This document shows, piece by piece, positions 7,942 to 16,836 of a stretch of DNA of 64,000 bases. Positions within the stretch are counted from its first letter, which is position 1. Every line of letters starts with the position of its first letter. The stretch comes from Clostridia bacterium (lineage in GTDB: Bacteria; Bacillota; Clostridia; Oscillospirales; Acutalibacteraceae): the NCBI GenBank assembly GCA_017531385.1, contig JAFXLD010000002.1, positions 1-64,000 of the forward strand, read 5' to 3'. The notes beneath the pieces were generated by a model. It saw only the letters and a program-made list of their open reading frames with translations, was not told where the DNA came from and ran no database searches. The position numbers were made by a program, and so were the translations under genes.

Positions 7942-8436
7942 ATGGATGCGATAAAAGAATGGGCTTTAATGCTTTGCACGGTTTCTGTGGGAAGTGCCTT
8001 TGTTGTATTTCTTATTCCTGACGGAAATCTGAAAAAATCGGCTAATATTGTGATAACGCTGTTCTTGCTGTCAATTATGATTCTTCCTGTTTTTGGTAAA
8101 GATTCATTTGATGTTGAAATTCCGGATTTATCGATTGATGATTTTCCCGATGAGAATGACTATTCGCAGAATTATAATGATTTTTTTATTACAAGCAGCG
8201 AATTGGTGATTATCCAACAAATTGAAGATATTCTCATTGAAATTTGTTCAGACAACTTCAGTGTCAATCCTACGGTTTATACAGATACAAATGGTAATAT
8301 TGTTCTTTCAGACATACATATTTTTGTTTTTACTTCTGATTCAGATAAAGTCAATATCATAAAAAATAAAGTAGGAAGACTTACAGGCATTGTGCCGGAG
8401 GTAACAGTTGAAAATGGAAATTCAGAAGTTTATTGA
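7942..8436 (+). CDS. spoIIIAF: Stage III sporulation protein SpoIIIAF
   Basis: A 164-residue protein with two N-terminal transmembrane helices (about residues 5-26 and 33-52) and a soluble C-terminal domain of about 110 residues. In SpoIIIAF this domain has a ring-building-motif fold like that of secretion-system ring proteins. The start at 7942 is preceded by AGAAGGA. The 3' end overlaps spoIIIAG by 29 bases, and the GGAGG ribosome site for spoIIIAG lies inside this gene. No unusual residues were noted. Confidence 0.92.
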   Translation: MDAIKEWALMLCTVSVGSAFVVFLIPDGNLKKSANIVITLFLLSIMILPVFGKDSFDVEIPDLSIDDFPDENDYSQNYNDFFITSSELVIIQQIEDILIEICSDNFSVNPTVYTDTNGNIVLSDIHIFVFTSDSDKVNIIKNKVGRLTGIVPEVTVENGNSEVY

Positions 8437-8950
8437 TAAAATACGTCAGGATAAAAAACTTATGATTGTATTATTCGTAGGATTTATAGGTGTTATGATG
8501 CTGGTTTTCATGAGCCCGGATTCAGAACCAAACCCTTCAACTGAAAAACCTGAAACACAGACAGTATCAGTTATAAGCTCAACATCAGATATAGAAAAAA
8601 TGCTTGAAAAAAAGCTTGAAAATATAATTTCTCAAGTAAAAGGTGCAGGAAAGGTGAATGCTGTTGTAACGGTAGGATCTTCAGGTGAATATGTGTATGC
8701 AGAAAATAGAAAAAAAGAAAATGACAGTGATTCAATGTCAGAAGACAGTGAAATTGTTATATATGAATCGCAGAACGGAACTGATGCGGGACTTGTGATA
8801 AGTATAAAAAGTCCCGAGATAATCGGTGTTGCGATTGTTTGTGAGGGGGGAGAAAGCTCAGTTGTCAAAGCTGAAATAACAAAGCTTGTTACAAGCCTTT
8901 TCGGAATCGGCTCCGACAGGGTTTATGTTGGAAATAAAGCCGTTAATTAA
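8408..8950 (+). CDS. spoIIIAG: Stage III sporulation protein SpoIIIAG
   Basis: A 180-residue protein with one transmembrane helix (about residues 18-36), a low-complexity linker rich in Ser/Thr/Pro/Glu, and a C-terminal ring-building domain ending IGVAIVCEGGESSVVKAEITKLVTSLFGIGSDRVYVG, given here only as the region near residues 136-177. SpoIIIAG forms a large ring in the intermembrane space. The start is probably the TTG at 8408, because GGAGG (8397-8401) stands 6 bases upstream. The ATG at 8414 would have a 12-base gap. Low-efficiency TTG initiation within an overlap suggests translation coupled to spoIIIAF. Confidence 0.92.
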   Translation: MKMEIQKFIDKIRQDKKLMIVLFVGFIGVMMLVFMSPDSEPNPSTEKPETQTVSVISSTSDIEKMLEKKLENIISQVKGAGKVNAVVTVGSSGEYVYAENRKKENDSDSMSEDSEIVIYESQNGTDAGLVISIKSPEIIGVAIVCEGGESSVVKAEITKLVTSLFGIGSDRVYVGNKAVN

Positions 8951-8969
8951 ATTTACAAGGAGAATCCGT

Positions 8970-9518
8970 ATGAAAATCACAATGAAAAAAAGACACACAG
9001 TTCTTGCTGTACTTGTTATATTTTTGGGGCTTGCAGTTCTTGCGAACTGGTATTACACAAACCCCGGTAAAAATGCTTTGCCTGCAGATGGTTCATCTGA
9101 TGTTGACAGCAGCAATGTTAACGGAGCAAATCTCGGAGATGCGATCTATGTAAACACCAGTGATGTATATGATGAATATTTTGCAGGAGCAAAACTTTCC
9201 AGAGATGCATCTTATGATGAAGCAGTTGCGACACTTAAAGAAATTATTGAAAGCAGTGATGTGGATGAACAATCGATAAAAACTGCTGCAGATTCAATAA
9301 ACACAATGTCAGAACGAAGAATTTCACAGGTTAATATTGAAAATCTTATCAAAGCAAAAACAGGCAGCGAGTGTGTTGCTGTTATAACTGATGAATCAGT
9401 TGAAATTATAGTGAAAGAATCTGCACTTTCTGATCAGACAGTTTTACAAATTAAGGAAATAGTAATGAATAATACGCAATTTTCTGCTGAAAAAATTTCA
9501 ATAATTGGTGCAAAATAG
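8970..9518 (+). CDS. spoIIIAH: Stage III sporulation protein SpoIIIAH
   Basis: A 182-residue protein with a short basic N-terminus (KITMKKRH), one transmembrane helix (residues about 10-25), an acidic Ser/Asp/Asn linker, and a soluble C-terminal YscJ/FliF-like domain. SpoIIIAH binds SpoIIQ-type partners from the forespore side across the intermembrane space. ATG 8970 is chosen because AAGGAGA (8957-8963) sits 6 bases upstream; a longer reading frame upstream overlaps spoIIIAG and lacks a ribosome site. It is the last gene of the operon. No spoIIQ gene is seen in this window. Confidence 0.93.
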   Translation: MKITMKKRHTVLAVLVIFLGLAVLANWYYTNPGKNALPADGSSDVDSSNVNGANLGDAIYVNTSDVYDEYFAGAKLSRDASYDEAVATLKEIIESSDVDEQSIKTAADSINTMSERRISQVNIENLIKAKTGSECVAVITDESVEIIVKESALSDQTVLQIKEIVMNNTQFSAEKISIIGAK

Positions 9519-9547
9519 TTGTTTATTTTTTTATTATATGTTAAAAT
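9519..9547 (+). promoter_or_regulatory. Candidate promoter of the nusB operon
   Basis: TTGTTT (9519-9524), 17-base spacer, TAAAAT (9542-9547), just after the spoIIIAH stop. Transcription would start near 9554 and give a leader of about 100 bases that contains the hairpin at 9609-9627. Confidence 0.45.
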
Positions 9548-9608
9548 AAAGTGATTAATTTGCATATGAAATATTAATACTGTGTTTTTATGCAAATACA
9601 AGAATCAT

Positions 9609-9627
9609 GCCTTCGGCTTCCGAAGGC
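9609..9627 (+). other. Leader hairpin upstream of nusB
   Basis: Perfect 8-bp stem GCCTTCGG/CCGAAGGC (9609-9616 with 9620-9627) around CTT, ending 14 bases before the nusB ribosome site. No T-run follows, so it is a poor terminator. It may end spoIIIA mRNA inefficiently, protect the 5' end of the nusB mRNA, or affect translation. Confidence 0.6.
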
Positions 9628-9653
9628 TGATTGCTGTATTCGGAGGTATGGAT

Positions 9654-10067
9654 ATGACAAGAAAAGAAGCCAGAGAACAGGCATTTATTATCATTTTTGA
9701 AAAAGAATTCAATAATGAATACTCACTTGATGAAATAATTGAAGCTGCTAAAGATGCAGAACTTTTTGAAGCTGATGATTTTTCTAAATCTCTTGCTGAA
9801 AAAACACTTGATACAATGGACAAGCTTGATGAAATAATTGTAGCAAATCTGAAGGGCGGATGGAAACTCAGCAGAATTTCTAAAGTATCGCTTGCAATTC
9901 TCAGACTTGCGATTTGCGAAATTACTCAATTTGAAGATATTCCTGTTTCTGTTTCAATAAATGAAGCAGTTGAATTGGCAAAAATGTATGCTGCTGAAGA
10001 AGACGCATCTTTCATAAATGGTCTGCTTGGTTCTGTAAGCAGGGGAATTGCATCCGATGCAGAATAA
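9654..10067 (+). CDS. nusB: Transcription antitermination factor NusB
   Basis: A 137-residue all-helical NusB protein, which with NusE (S10) binds boxA RNA and promotes rRNA antitermination. The start MTRKEAREQAF and the C-terminal blocks SVSINEAVELAKMYAAEEDASFINGLLG are family signatures, described here at about residues 98-125. ATG 9654 is chosen because CGGAGG (9641-9646) is 7 bases upstream; ATG 9648 would leave only one base. It heads the long housekeeping operon and overlaps the next gene. Confidence 0.95.
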   Translation: MTRKEAREQAFIIIFEKEFNNEYSLDEIIEAAKDAELFEADDFSKSLAEKTLDTMDKLDEIIVANLKGGWKLSRISKVSLAILRLAICEITQFEDIPVSVSINEAVELAKMYAAEEDASFINGLLGSVSRGIASDAE

Positions 10068-11001
10068 ATATCTCGGTATAGATACAAGCAACTACACGTC
10101 GTCCTGTGCTGTTTATGACTCAGAAACGGATAGTGTTGATTCTTTAAAAAAATTGTTACCTGTAGCATCAGGACAAGTTGGTCTCAGACAATCTGATGCT
10201 GTTTTTCATCATACAAAGAATTTACCGCCTTTACTGTCGGAACTTTGCAAAAAACATGCCGAAAAAATCGGTGTTGTAAGTGCATCATTTGCACCAAGAT
10301 CTGCAGAAGGGTCTTATATGCCGTGTTTTTCTGTCGGTGCAGGATATGCCCATGTTTTAGCATCTGCATTGAATCTGAAAGAATATAAATTTTCTCACCA
10401 GGCAGGTCATGTAGCAGCTGCACTCTGGGCAAGCGGACAAAAAAGCCTTATTGATAAAACATTTTTAGCATTTCATGTTTCAGGCGGAACAACAGATGTT
10501 TTGCTTGTAAAGCCTGATAAGGAAAATGTTTTTGATATTGAAATTATCGCTTCTTCACTTGATCTGAAAGCAGGACAGGCTGTTGACAGAGTTGGTGTTA
10601 TGCTTGGTCTTGATTTCCCTGCAGGTCCTGAACTCGATAAGCTTTCACGAAAAAGCAACAGACAATATAACATTAAACCTTTTTCAAAAGATGGTTCATG
10701 CAGTTTCTCGGGATTGCAGAATAAATGTGAAGATATGATCAAAAAGAATGAAGATCCGTGTGATATTGCCAAATACTGTATTGATTATATCTGCTCAGCA
10801 ATCAGAATAATGACACAGTCTGCATTGGTGAAATACGGCGATTTGCCGATTGTTTATGCAGGTGGTGTAATGTCAAATTCTATAATAAATGAAACACTTA
10901 CAAGAGAATTTTCCGGATATTTCTGTCCTCCTGAATTCTCATCTGACAATGCAGTCGGAACTGCATATTTAGGATATATCAAGGAGACCCGAAAATGGTA
11001 A
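10057..11001 (+). CDS. TsaD/Kae1-like M22-family paralogue
   Basis: A 314-residue ASKHA-fold protein related to TsaD (the t6A tRNA-modification ATPase, formerly O-sialoglycoprotein endopeptidase). It begins YLGIDTSNYTSS, a phosphate-1 loop. It keeps an HxxxH metal motif (HQAGH), the phosphate-2 motif HVSGGTTDVLL, and a C-terminal YAGGVMSNS loop. It is shorter than TsaD (about 335) and diverges in the insert regions, so I read it as the clostridial paralogue often found between nusB and xseA rather than TsaD itself. Whether it modifies tRNA is unknown. ATG 10057 follows AGGGGA and overlaps the nusB stop; it overlaps xseA by 7 bases. Confidence 0.85.
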   Translation: MQNKYLGIDTSNYTSSCAVYDSETDSVDSLKKLLPVASGQVGLRQSDAVFHHTKNLPPLLSELCKKHAEKIGVVSASFAPRSAEGSYMPCFSVGAGYAHVLASALNLKEYKFSHQAGHVAAALWASGQKSLIDKTFLAFHVSGGTTDVLLVKPDKENVFDIEIIASSLDLKAGQAVDRVGVMLGLDFPAGPELDKLSRKSNRQYNIKPFSKDGSCSFSGLQNKCEDMIKKNEDPCDIAKYCIDYICSAIRIMTQSALVKYGDLPIVYAGGVMSNSIINETLTREFSGYFCPPEFSSDNAVGTAYLGYIKETRKW

Positions 11002-12209
11002 CCGATTCAGCATTAACAGTATCACAGTTAAATACTTATGTTAAGATGATGTTTGATTCCGACAGCAGACTGAAAAGAATCTGTGTTGTCGGTGAAATTT
11101 CAAATTTTGTCAATCATTATAAGACCGGTCATTGCTATTTTTCTCTGAAAGATGAAAAGTCAGCTGTAAAAGCAGTTATGTTTGCAGGTAGTGTGCAATA
11201 TCTTAAGTTCAGGCCGGAAAACGGTATGCGTGTATATATTACAGGCAGGGTTTCAGTTTTTGAACGTGACGGTGTGTATCAGATTTATGCAGAGTCAATG
11301 GAACCGGAAGGTGTCGGTGCATTGATGATTGCGTTTGAACAGCTTAAGAAAAAACTTACTGCTGAAGGACTTTTTGATAATAGTAATAAAAAGCCTTTAC
11401 CTCAATTTCCGCAAAAAATCGGTGTTGTAACATCACCTGTCGGTGCTGCATTACAGGATATTATCAATGTTCTTTCAAGACGATACCCGATTGCTGAAAT
11501 AGTTTTTTGTCCCGTTGCTGTACAGGGTGTGAATTGTGCTAGCGAAAATATCAAAGCTATAAATCAGCTGAATACAAAAAATGATATTGATTTGATAATC
11601 ATGGGCAGAGGTGGCGGATCTGTTGAAGATTTGTGGGGATATAACGATGAACAACTTGTGCGTGCCGTTGCTTCATCAAAAATACCGATAATCAGCGGTG
11701 TAGGGCACGAAACAGATTTTACACTGTGTGATTTTGCATCAGATATGCGGGCTCCTACACCGTCTGCTGCAGCTGAAATTGCAGTGCCTGACATTGAAGA
11801 GCTTTATCAGTTAACCGATAATCTGATATTCAGAGCTGACAATGCTGTTGATAATTATATAAATACAAAAAAAGACTATGCAAAGCACTTAGCAATGCAA
11901 CTTTCTTTGCTTGATCCGCGAAGAATTATTGAAAATAGGTCAGGCGAAATACTTTCGATAAATAAAAGACTGGATATTGCTATCAATGGCATTTTTGCAA
12001 AAAATGAGGCGAAACTCAGCGTCCTCAGTGAAAAACTAAAGCTTCTCAATCCTTTATTTATGATTGAAAAAGGTTATATCCCTGTTTATTCTAATAAAAA
12101 AAGAGTTTTTGAGGTTAATCAGCTTCAAAAAGGAGATACTATAACTTTGAATTTTGTTGACGGACAAGCAGTTTGTGATGTTGTTGACATAAAAAATACG
12201 GAGAATTAA
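10995..12209 (+). CDS. xseA: Exodeoxyribonuclease VII large subunit
   Basis: A 404-residue XseA. The N-terminal OB-fold (residues about 5-100) contains VVGEISNFVNHYKTGHCYFSL, the single-strand DNA binding part. The catalytic domain has KIGVVTSPVGAALQD and IIMGRGGGSVEDLWGYNDE, both strongly conserved, and a long helical C-terminal region that binds many XseB copies. The enzyme degrades single-stranded DNA bidirectionally. The ATG at 10995 lies inside the end of the preceding gene, after AAGGAGA. Its length is slightly below the usual 440-450, mostly in the coiled region. Confidence 0.95.
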   Translation: MVTDSALTVSQLNTYVKMMFDSDSRLKRICVVGEISNFVNHYKTGHCYFSLKDEKSAVKAVMFAGSVQYLKFRPENGMRVYITGRVSVFERDGVYQIYAESMEPEGVGALMIAFEQLKKKLTAEGLFDNSNKKPLPQFPQKIGVVTSPVGAALQDIINVLSRRYPIAEIVFCPVAVQGVNCASENIKAINQLNTKNDIDLIIMGRGGGSVEDLWGYNDEQLVRAVASSKIPIISGVGHETDFTLCDFASDMRAPTPSAAAEIAVPDIEELYQLTDNLIFRADNAVDNYINTKKDYAKHLAMQLSLLDPRRIIENRSGEILSINKRLDIAINGIFAKNEAKLSVLSEKLKLLNPLFMIEKGYIPVYSNKKRVFEVNQLQKGDTITLNFVDGQAVCDVVDIKNTEN

Positions 12210-12211
12210 GC

Positions 12212-12418
12212 ATGAAAAATCTGAAATATGAAAATGCAATAAAAAAACTTGAAGAAATTGTATCAAAGCTTGAAAAAGGCGATTTACCTCTTGAAGAAAC
12301 AATTAAGCTATATGACGAAGCAACTAAGCTTTCGGGGTATTGCACAGCTATGCTTGACAATGCAAAATTGAAAATTGAAGAATTATCCGAAAAAAGGGAG
12401 ACTTCTGACAATGAATAA
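12212..12418 (+). CDS. xseB: Exodeoxyribonuclease VII small subunit
   Basis: A 68-residue XseB of normal size, with the signature YENAIKKLEEIVSKLEKGDL near residues 5-24 and LPLEETIKLYDEATKL directly after. It forms a helical hairpin that packs on the XseA coiled region. It starts two bases after xseA, after GGAG, and its end overlaps ispA by 8 bases. Confidence 0.95.
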   Translation: MKNLKYENAIKKLEEIVSKLEKGDLPLEETIKLYDEATKLSGYCTAMLDNAKLKIEELSEKRETSDNE

Positions 12419-13265
12419 TAATGTTCTTGAATCACATTTGGAGCTGATTGAAAAATCAATAATGGATTTTGTTCCATCAGCAGGAAAATCATATGATATT
12501 ATTGAAGAAGCGATGAAATATTCATTGGAGACAGGCGGAAAAAGAGTTCGCCCTATGCTTGTCCTTGAATTTTGCAGAATCTGCGGTGGTGATATTGATA
12601 AAGCTTTACCTTTTGCTGCTGCGGTTGAATTCATTCATACTTATTCACTTATTCATGATGATTTACCGTGTATGGATAATGATGACATGAGAAGAGGTAA
12701 GCCTTCGTCTCACATAAAGTTCGGTGAAGCTGATGCTCTGCTTGCAGGTGATGCACTTCTGACGCATGCCTTTTCTGCTCTTGCATCTGCTCAACTCTCT
12801 GCAAAGCAAATCGTCGATGCAGTCAGAACTCTTTCTGAGTATGCAGGTGTCAACGGAATGATCGGCGGTCAGATAATTGATCTTGAAGGTGAAAATAAAA
12901 ACCTTTCCATTGATGATTTGTTTCTTATGGATAAGCTCAAGACAGCAGCGCTGATAACATCTGCATGTGTTCTTGGCTGTATTGCCGCTGATAATTATGA
13001 TAATATTCCGTCTGCTGTCAGATTTGCAGAAAACCTTGGAATAGCTTTTCAGATTGTTGATGATATTCTTGATTATCTTGAAGGTGAAGATAACAGCGAT
13101 ATAGTTTCAGGAAAATCTACATATGTTTCTCTTCTCGGGCTTGAAAAAGCAAGAACGGAAGCAGAAAAATATACAGATGCAGCTCTTGATGCACTGAAAT
13201 CAGTTGAAGGAGATACAACTGTTTTAGTTGATTTTTCAATAAAACTTTTAAAGAGAAATGTATAA
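12411..13265 (+). CDS. ispA: Farnesyl diphosphate synthase (polyprenyl synthetase)
   Basis: A 284-residue trans-prenyltransferase that joins isopentenyl diphosphate to dimethylallyl and geranyl diphosphate. The first aspartate-rich motif is DDLPCMDNDD at residues 83-92, and the second is DDILD at 217-221. GGKRVRPML (residues 42-50) and GGQIIDLEG are further family blocks. ATG 12411 has AGGGAGA upstream; a longer frame from 12375 lies within xseB and has no site. Together with dxs in the same operon and ispH at 50305, it belongs to the MEP isoprenoid pathway feeding undecaprenyl carrier and quinone synthesis. Confidence 0.94.
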   Translation: MNNNVLESHLELIEKSIMDFVPSAGKSYDIIEEAMKYSLETGGKRVRPMLVLEFCRICGGDIDKALPFAAAVEFIHTYSLIHDDLPCMDNDDMRRGKPSSHIKFGEADALLAGDALLTHAFSALASAQLSAKQIVDAVRTLSEYAGVNGMIGGQIIDLEGENKNLSIDDLFLMDKLKTAALITSACVLGCIAADNYDNIPSAVRFAENLGIAFQIVDDILDYLEGEDNSDIVSGKSTYVSLLGLEKARTEAEKYTDAALDALKSVEGDTTVLVDFSIKLLKRNV

Positions 13266-13286
13266 TTTCTATCGGTGATATATATT

Positions 13287-15161
13287 ATGGACGAAAACCA
13301 AAGTTTACTTGAGGGCATAAAAAGGCCGTCTGACGTAAAAAAAATACCGACTGATATGTTACCTGATTTGGCTGATGAAATCAGAAAAACTCTGATTAAA
13401 ACAGTTTCCGAAACGGGTGGACATCTTGCATCCAATCTTGGTGTTGTAGAGCTTACAATTGCACTTCACAAAGTGTTTAATTCACCGCACGATAAAATTG
13501 TGTGGGATGTCGGACATCAGGTATATGTGCATAAATTGCTTACAGGTCGTTATGACAGAATCAATACTCTTCGTCAGCACGGAGGTCTGTCAGGTTTTTC
13601 AAATCCTGATGAAAGTGAGCATGATATTTTTTTCAGCGGTCACAGCAGTACATCGGTTTCCGCTGCATACGGAATTGCTCAGGCAAATAAAATTAAAGGC
13701 AACAAAAATTATGCCATTGCAGTTATCGGTGACGGAGCTTTTACCGGTGGCATGGTTTATGAAGCTTTGAATAATGCAGGCAGAGAGCGCTCACGTCTTA
13801 TTGTTATTCTTAATGATAATGATATGTCAATTTCAAAAAATGTCGGTTCACTTGCGAAGCACCTTGCTGTAATCAAAGCAAGACCGTCATATTTCAGAAT
13901 GAAAGCAAAGACAGAACAAATAATCAATAAAATCCCACTTGTGGGAGTAAAGCTTTCAAATGCAATATTCAGGTTAAAAACAGGAGTAAAACGCTTATTT
14001 TATAAATCAAGCACCATGTTTGAAGATCTCGGTTTCAGATATATGGGCCCTATTGACGGACACAATATAGAAGTGCTTACTGATGCTCTTGAAGGTGCAA
14101 AATCTGCAGATTATCCCATTTTACTTCACATAAAGACAGTCAAAGGCAAAGGTTATGACTTTGCTGAGCTTGAACCCAGTGTTTTTCACGGTATATCAAA
14201 ATTTGATATAGATACCGGTGAATTCCGCAGTACGGGAACAAATTTTTCAAATGAATTCGGCAGCCTGATGTGTAATTTTGCAGGCAATGACAGACGTGTT
14301 TGTGCTGTCACTGCAGCAATGTCTCTTGGAACAGGTCTTGAAAATTTTGAGAATTTGTTTTCATCAAGATTTTTTGATGTCGGAATTGCGGAAGAGCACG
14401 CAGTAACATTTTGTTCCGGTCTTGCAAAAGGCGGAATGTTACCTGTTTTTGCGGTATATTCTGCATTTTTACAAAGAAGTTATGACCAGCTTGTTCACGA
14501 TGCTGCATTGCAGAGATTAAAAATCGTGTTAGCCATAGACAGGGCAGGTTTTGTTACCGGTGACGGTGAAACACATCACGGAATTCTTGATGTTCCGTTT
14601 CTTAATACAATTCCCGGTGTAACGGTATATTCTCCGACGCTTTACAGTGAAATGAGAAATGCCTTTGTAAAAGCACTTTACCATGAGCCGTCTGTCGTTG
14701 CCGTCAGAATGTTCAAAGGTTCAGAGCCAACCTTGCCTGATGATTTTTATCCGTCTTTTGAGGATTTTGATGTATACGGTGATCCTGATGCAAAAATATC
14801 TGTTGTAACTTACGGCAGACTGTTTGCAGAGGCTGCAACTGCATTAAATGCCCTCAAAGAAAAGAATATAAATATTAAGGTTGTTAAACTCAATAAAATC
14901 AAGCCAATATCGAATGATGCCGTTTCTGCTGTTCTTGATTCGTCACACGTATTCTTTTATGAAGAGAGTGAAATGTCAGGCGGTGCAGGTGAAATCTTCA
15001 ATATGATGCTTACTAAAGAAAAATTCAGCGGCAATTTTATTCTCAAGGCTGTTGATGACAAATTTGTTCCTCATGCTACAACTGAAATTCTTATGAATGA
15101 ATTTGGTTTTGATTCTCAATCAATTGTCAATTATATAAGTGAGGTGATCTGTAATGAGTGA
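13287..15161 (+). CDS. dxs: 1-deoxy-D-xylulose-5-phosphate synthase
   Basis: A 624-residue thiamine diphosphate enzyme that makes DXP from pyruvate and glyceraldehyde 3-phosphate, the first MEP-pathway step. The TPP/Mg motif GDGAFTGGMVYEALNNAG lies near residues 149-166. SHVFFYEESE and the transketolase-type EEHAVTFCSGLA (catalytic Glu) follow in the pyrimidine domain and C-terminal part. HDIFFSGHSSTSVSAAYG is also typical. ATG 13287 is chosen since CGGTGA stands 8 bases upstream; a GTG at 13275 has no site. The end overlaps tlyA by 8 bases. Confidence 0.96.
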   Translation: MDENQSLLEGIKRPSDVKKIPTDMLPDLADEIRKTLIKTVSETGGHLASNLGVVELTIALHKVFNSPHDKIVWDVGHQVYVHKLLTGRYDRINTLRQHGGLSGFSNPDESEHDIFFSGHSSTSVSAAYGIAQANKIKGNKNYAIAVIGDGAFTGGMVYEALNNAGRERSRLIVILNDNDMSISKNVGSLAKHLAVIKARPSYFRMKAKTEQIINKIPLVGVKLSNAIFRLKTGVKRLFYKSSTMFEDLGFRYMGPIDGHNIEVLTDALEGAKSADYPILLHIKTVKGKGYDFAELEPSVFHGISKFDIDTGEFRSTGTNFSNEFGSLMCNFAGNDRRVCAVTAAMSLGTGLENFENLFSSRFFDVGIAEEHAVTFCSGLAKGGMLPVFAVYSAFLQRSYDQLVHDAALQRLKIVLAIDRAGFVTGDGETHHGILDVPFLNTIPGVTVYSPTLYSEMRNAFVKALYHEPSVVAVRMFKGSEPTLPDDFYPSFEDFDVYGDPDAKISVVTYGRLFAEAATALNALKEKNINIKVVKLNKIKPISNDAVSAVLDSSHVFFYEESEMSGGAGEIFNMMLTKEKFSGNFILKAVDDKFVPHATTEILMNEFGFDSQSIVNYISEVICNE

Positions 15162-15954
15162 AAAATTACGTCTTGATGCACGCATTTTTGAATTAGGACT
15201 GACTGAAAGCCGTGAAAAGGCAAAAGCATTCATTATGGCAGGTCAGGTATATGTAAATGGTATGAAGGCTACAAAAGCCGGAGTGACTGTTTCTGATAAA
15301 GATATGATTGAAGTGCGTGGCAGCAGTGAATTTGTCAGCAGAGGCGGACATAAGCTGAAGAAAGCGATGTCTGTATTTCCGATAAGTCTTGAAAATAAGA
15401 TATGTATGGATGTAGGCGCTTCAACAGGCGGTTTCACTGATTGTATGCTGCAGAATGGCGCTGTCAAGGTTTACAGCGTTGATGTCGGTTACGGTCAGTT
15501 GGCATGGAAACTGAGAAGTGACCCCAGAGTTGTAAATCTTGAACGCACTAATATAAGATATATTACTGAAGAACTGGTTCCTGATAAAATTGATTTTGCT
15601 TCTGTTGATGTTTCTTTTATTTCGCTCTGTCTTGTTCTGCCGGCGATATATCCGATTCTTTCAGACAACGGTGAATGTGTTTGTCTTATCAAACCGCAGT
15701 TTGAGGCAGGACGTGAAAAAGTCGGTAAAAAAGGCGTTGTAAGAGATAAGAATGTACATTCGGAAGTTATTGAAAAAGTTTATAGTTTTGCACTAGAGAC
15801 AGGTTTTTTTGTTGCAGGCCTTGATTATTCACCAATAAAAGGACCTGAAGGAAACATTGAATATCTTATATATTTAAAAAAGCTAGAAGAAACTAATGCA
15901 ATTGTTGATATTGATGCAGTTGTTGATAATTCTCATGCTGAACTTGATAAATAA
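15154..15954 (+). CDS. TlyA-family rRNA 2'-O-methyltransferase/hemolysin-like protein
   Basis: A 266-residue TlyA-type protein. An N-terminal S4 RNA-binding domain (residues about 4-65) with RLDARIFELGLTESREKAKA and GQVYVNG precedes an FtsJ-like Rossmann methyltransferase domain with the SAM-binding DVGASTGGFTDCML (about residues 88-101) and KPQFEAGREKVGKKGVVRD. Members 2'-O-methylate rRNA cytidines; some have been called hemolysins. In Bacillus the equivalent (YqxC) sits in the same place. It starts within the dxs end after GAGGTGA. Which nucleotide it modifies is not visible. Confidence 0.9.
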   Translation: MSEKLRLDARIFELGLTESREKAKAFIMAGQVYVNGMKATKAGVTVSDKDMIEVRGSSEFVSRGGHKLKKAMSVFPISLENKICMDVGASTGGFTDCMLQNGAVKVYSVDVGYGQLAWKLRSDPRVVNLERTNIRYITEELVPDKIDFASVDVSFISLCLVLPAIYPILSDNGECVCLIKPQFEAGREKVGKKGVVRDKNVHSEVIEKVYSFALETGFFVAGLDYSPIKGPEGNIEYLIYLKKLEETNAIVDIDAVVDNSHAELDK

Positions 15955-15972
15955 TTTATCGGAGAGTAGATT

Positions 15973-16821
15973 ATGAAAGTAGCAATAATGCCGAATCTCA
16001 CAAGAGACCATGCTTATGAAACAATGGTCAATCTTTGTAAAGCGCTTGATAATCTTGATATTACATACCTTTTTTTGCCGGAAACAGCTTCTGAAATATC
16101 ATTGTCTGAAGAGAAAATTATATCTCAGAGTGAATTAAAAGATAATGTTGATTTTCTGATAGCAATCGGCGGTGATGGAACTATGATCCGGGCTGCTCAG
16201 ATTGCATTACCTTTGAATCTTCCCATACTTGGTATCAATGCCGGAAGGCTTGCATACCTTATGGGACTTGAATCAGATGAAATGGAATTGCTTGATAAAC
16301 TTTTAACAGGAGATTATTATATTGAAGACCGTCTGGTTCTGCAGATTGATGTGTATGACAATTCAAAGAATCATATTTTATCGGATTATTGTATAAATGA
16401 AGTTGTTTTTGCACGTGGTGCAGAAATTAAGCTGACATCACTTGATCTGTATTGTGACAACAGGTTTATCAACAGATATAATTCGGACGGACTTATTATT
16501 TCAACGCCTACAGGCTCCACAGCATATAATCTTTCTGCAGGTGGTCCTATTGTTGATCCGAGAATTGAAAGTGTAATACTGTCTCCGATATGTCCTCATT
16601 CTCTTGTTGAAAGAACAATTATATTCAGCAGTGATTCTGAATTTGAAATTGTGAATCCCGGTAGCACATCACATACATTACTTTCCTGCGACGGCAGAGG
16701 CAGTGTTTATTTTGGAGAAAAATATTCTGCTCATATAAAAAAATCCGAGATGAAAGTAAAGTTTCTTCATCTGAAGGATGATACATTTATGGAAATACTT
16801 CATAAGAAAATGAAAACATAA
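15973..16821 (+). CDS. nadK: NAD kinase
   Basis: A 282-residue ATP-NAD kinase making NADP. The diagnostic GGDG motif is at residues 66-69 (AIGGDGTMIRAA). The NAD-binding STPTGSTAYNLSAGGPIVDP block is in the C-terminal beta-sandwich domain, and LGINAGRLAYL lies between. The start at 15973 follows CGGAGAG, 18 bases after tlyA. The tlyA-nadK-argR-recN order is a widespread clostridial and bacillar cluster. Nothing unusual was seen. Confidence 0.96.
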   Translation: MKVAIMPNLTRDHAYETMVNLCKALDNLDITYLFLPETASEISLSEEKIISQSELKDNVDFLIAIGGDGTMIRAAQIALPLNLPILGINAGRLAYLMGLESDEMELLDKLLTGDYYIEDRLVLQIDVYDNSKNHILSDYCINEVVFARGAEIKLTSLDLYCDNRFINRYNSDGLIISTPTGSTAYNLSAGGPIVDPRIESVILSPICPHSLVERTIIFSSDSEFEIVNPGSTSHTLLSCDGRGSVYFGEKYSAHIKKSEMKVKFLHLKDDTFMEILHKKMKT

Positions 16822-16836
16822 TTAAGGTGAAAGAAA

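Noticed and set aside
8886..8969. Upstream extension of the spoIIIAH frame to a TTG or ATG within spoIIIAG
   Set aside because: AAGGAGA before ATG 8970 fixes the start, and the extension has no conserved residues.
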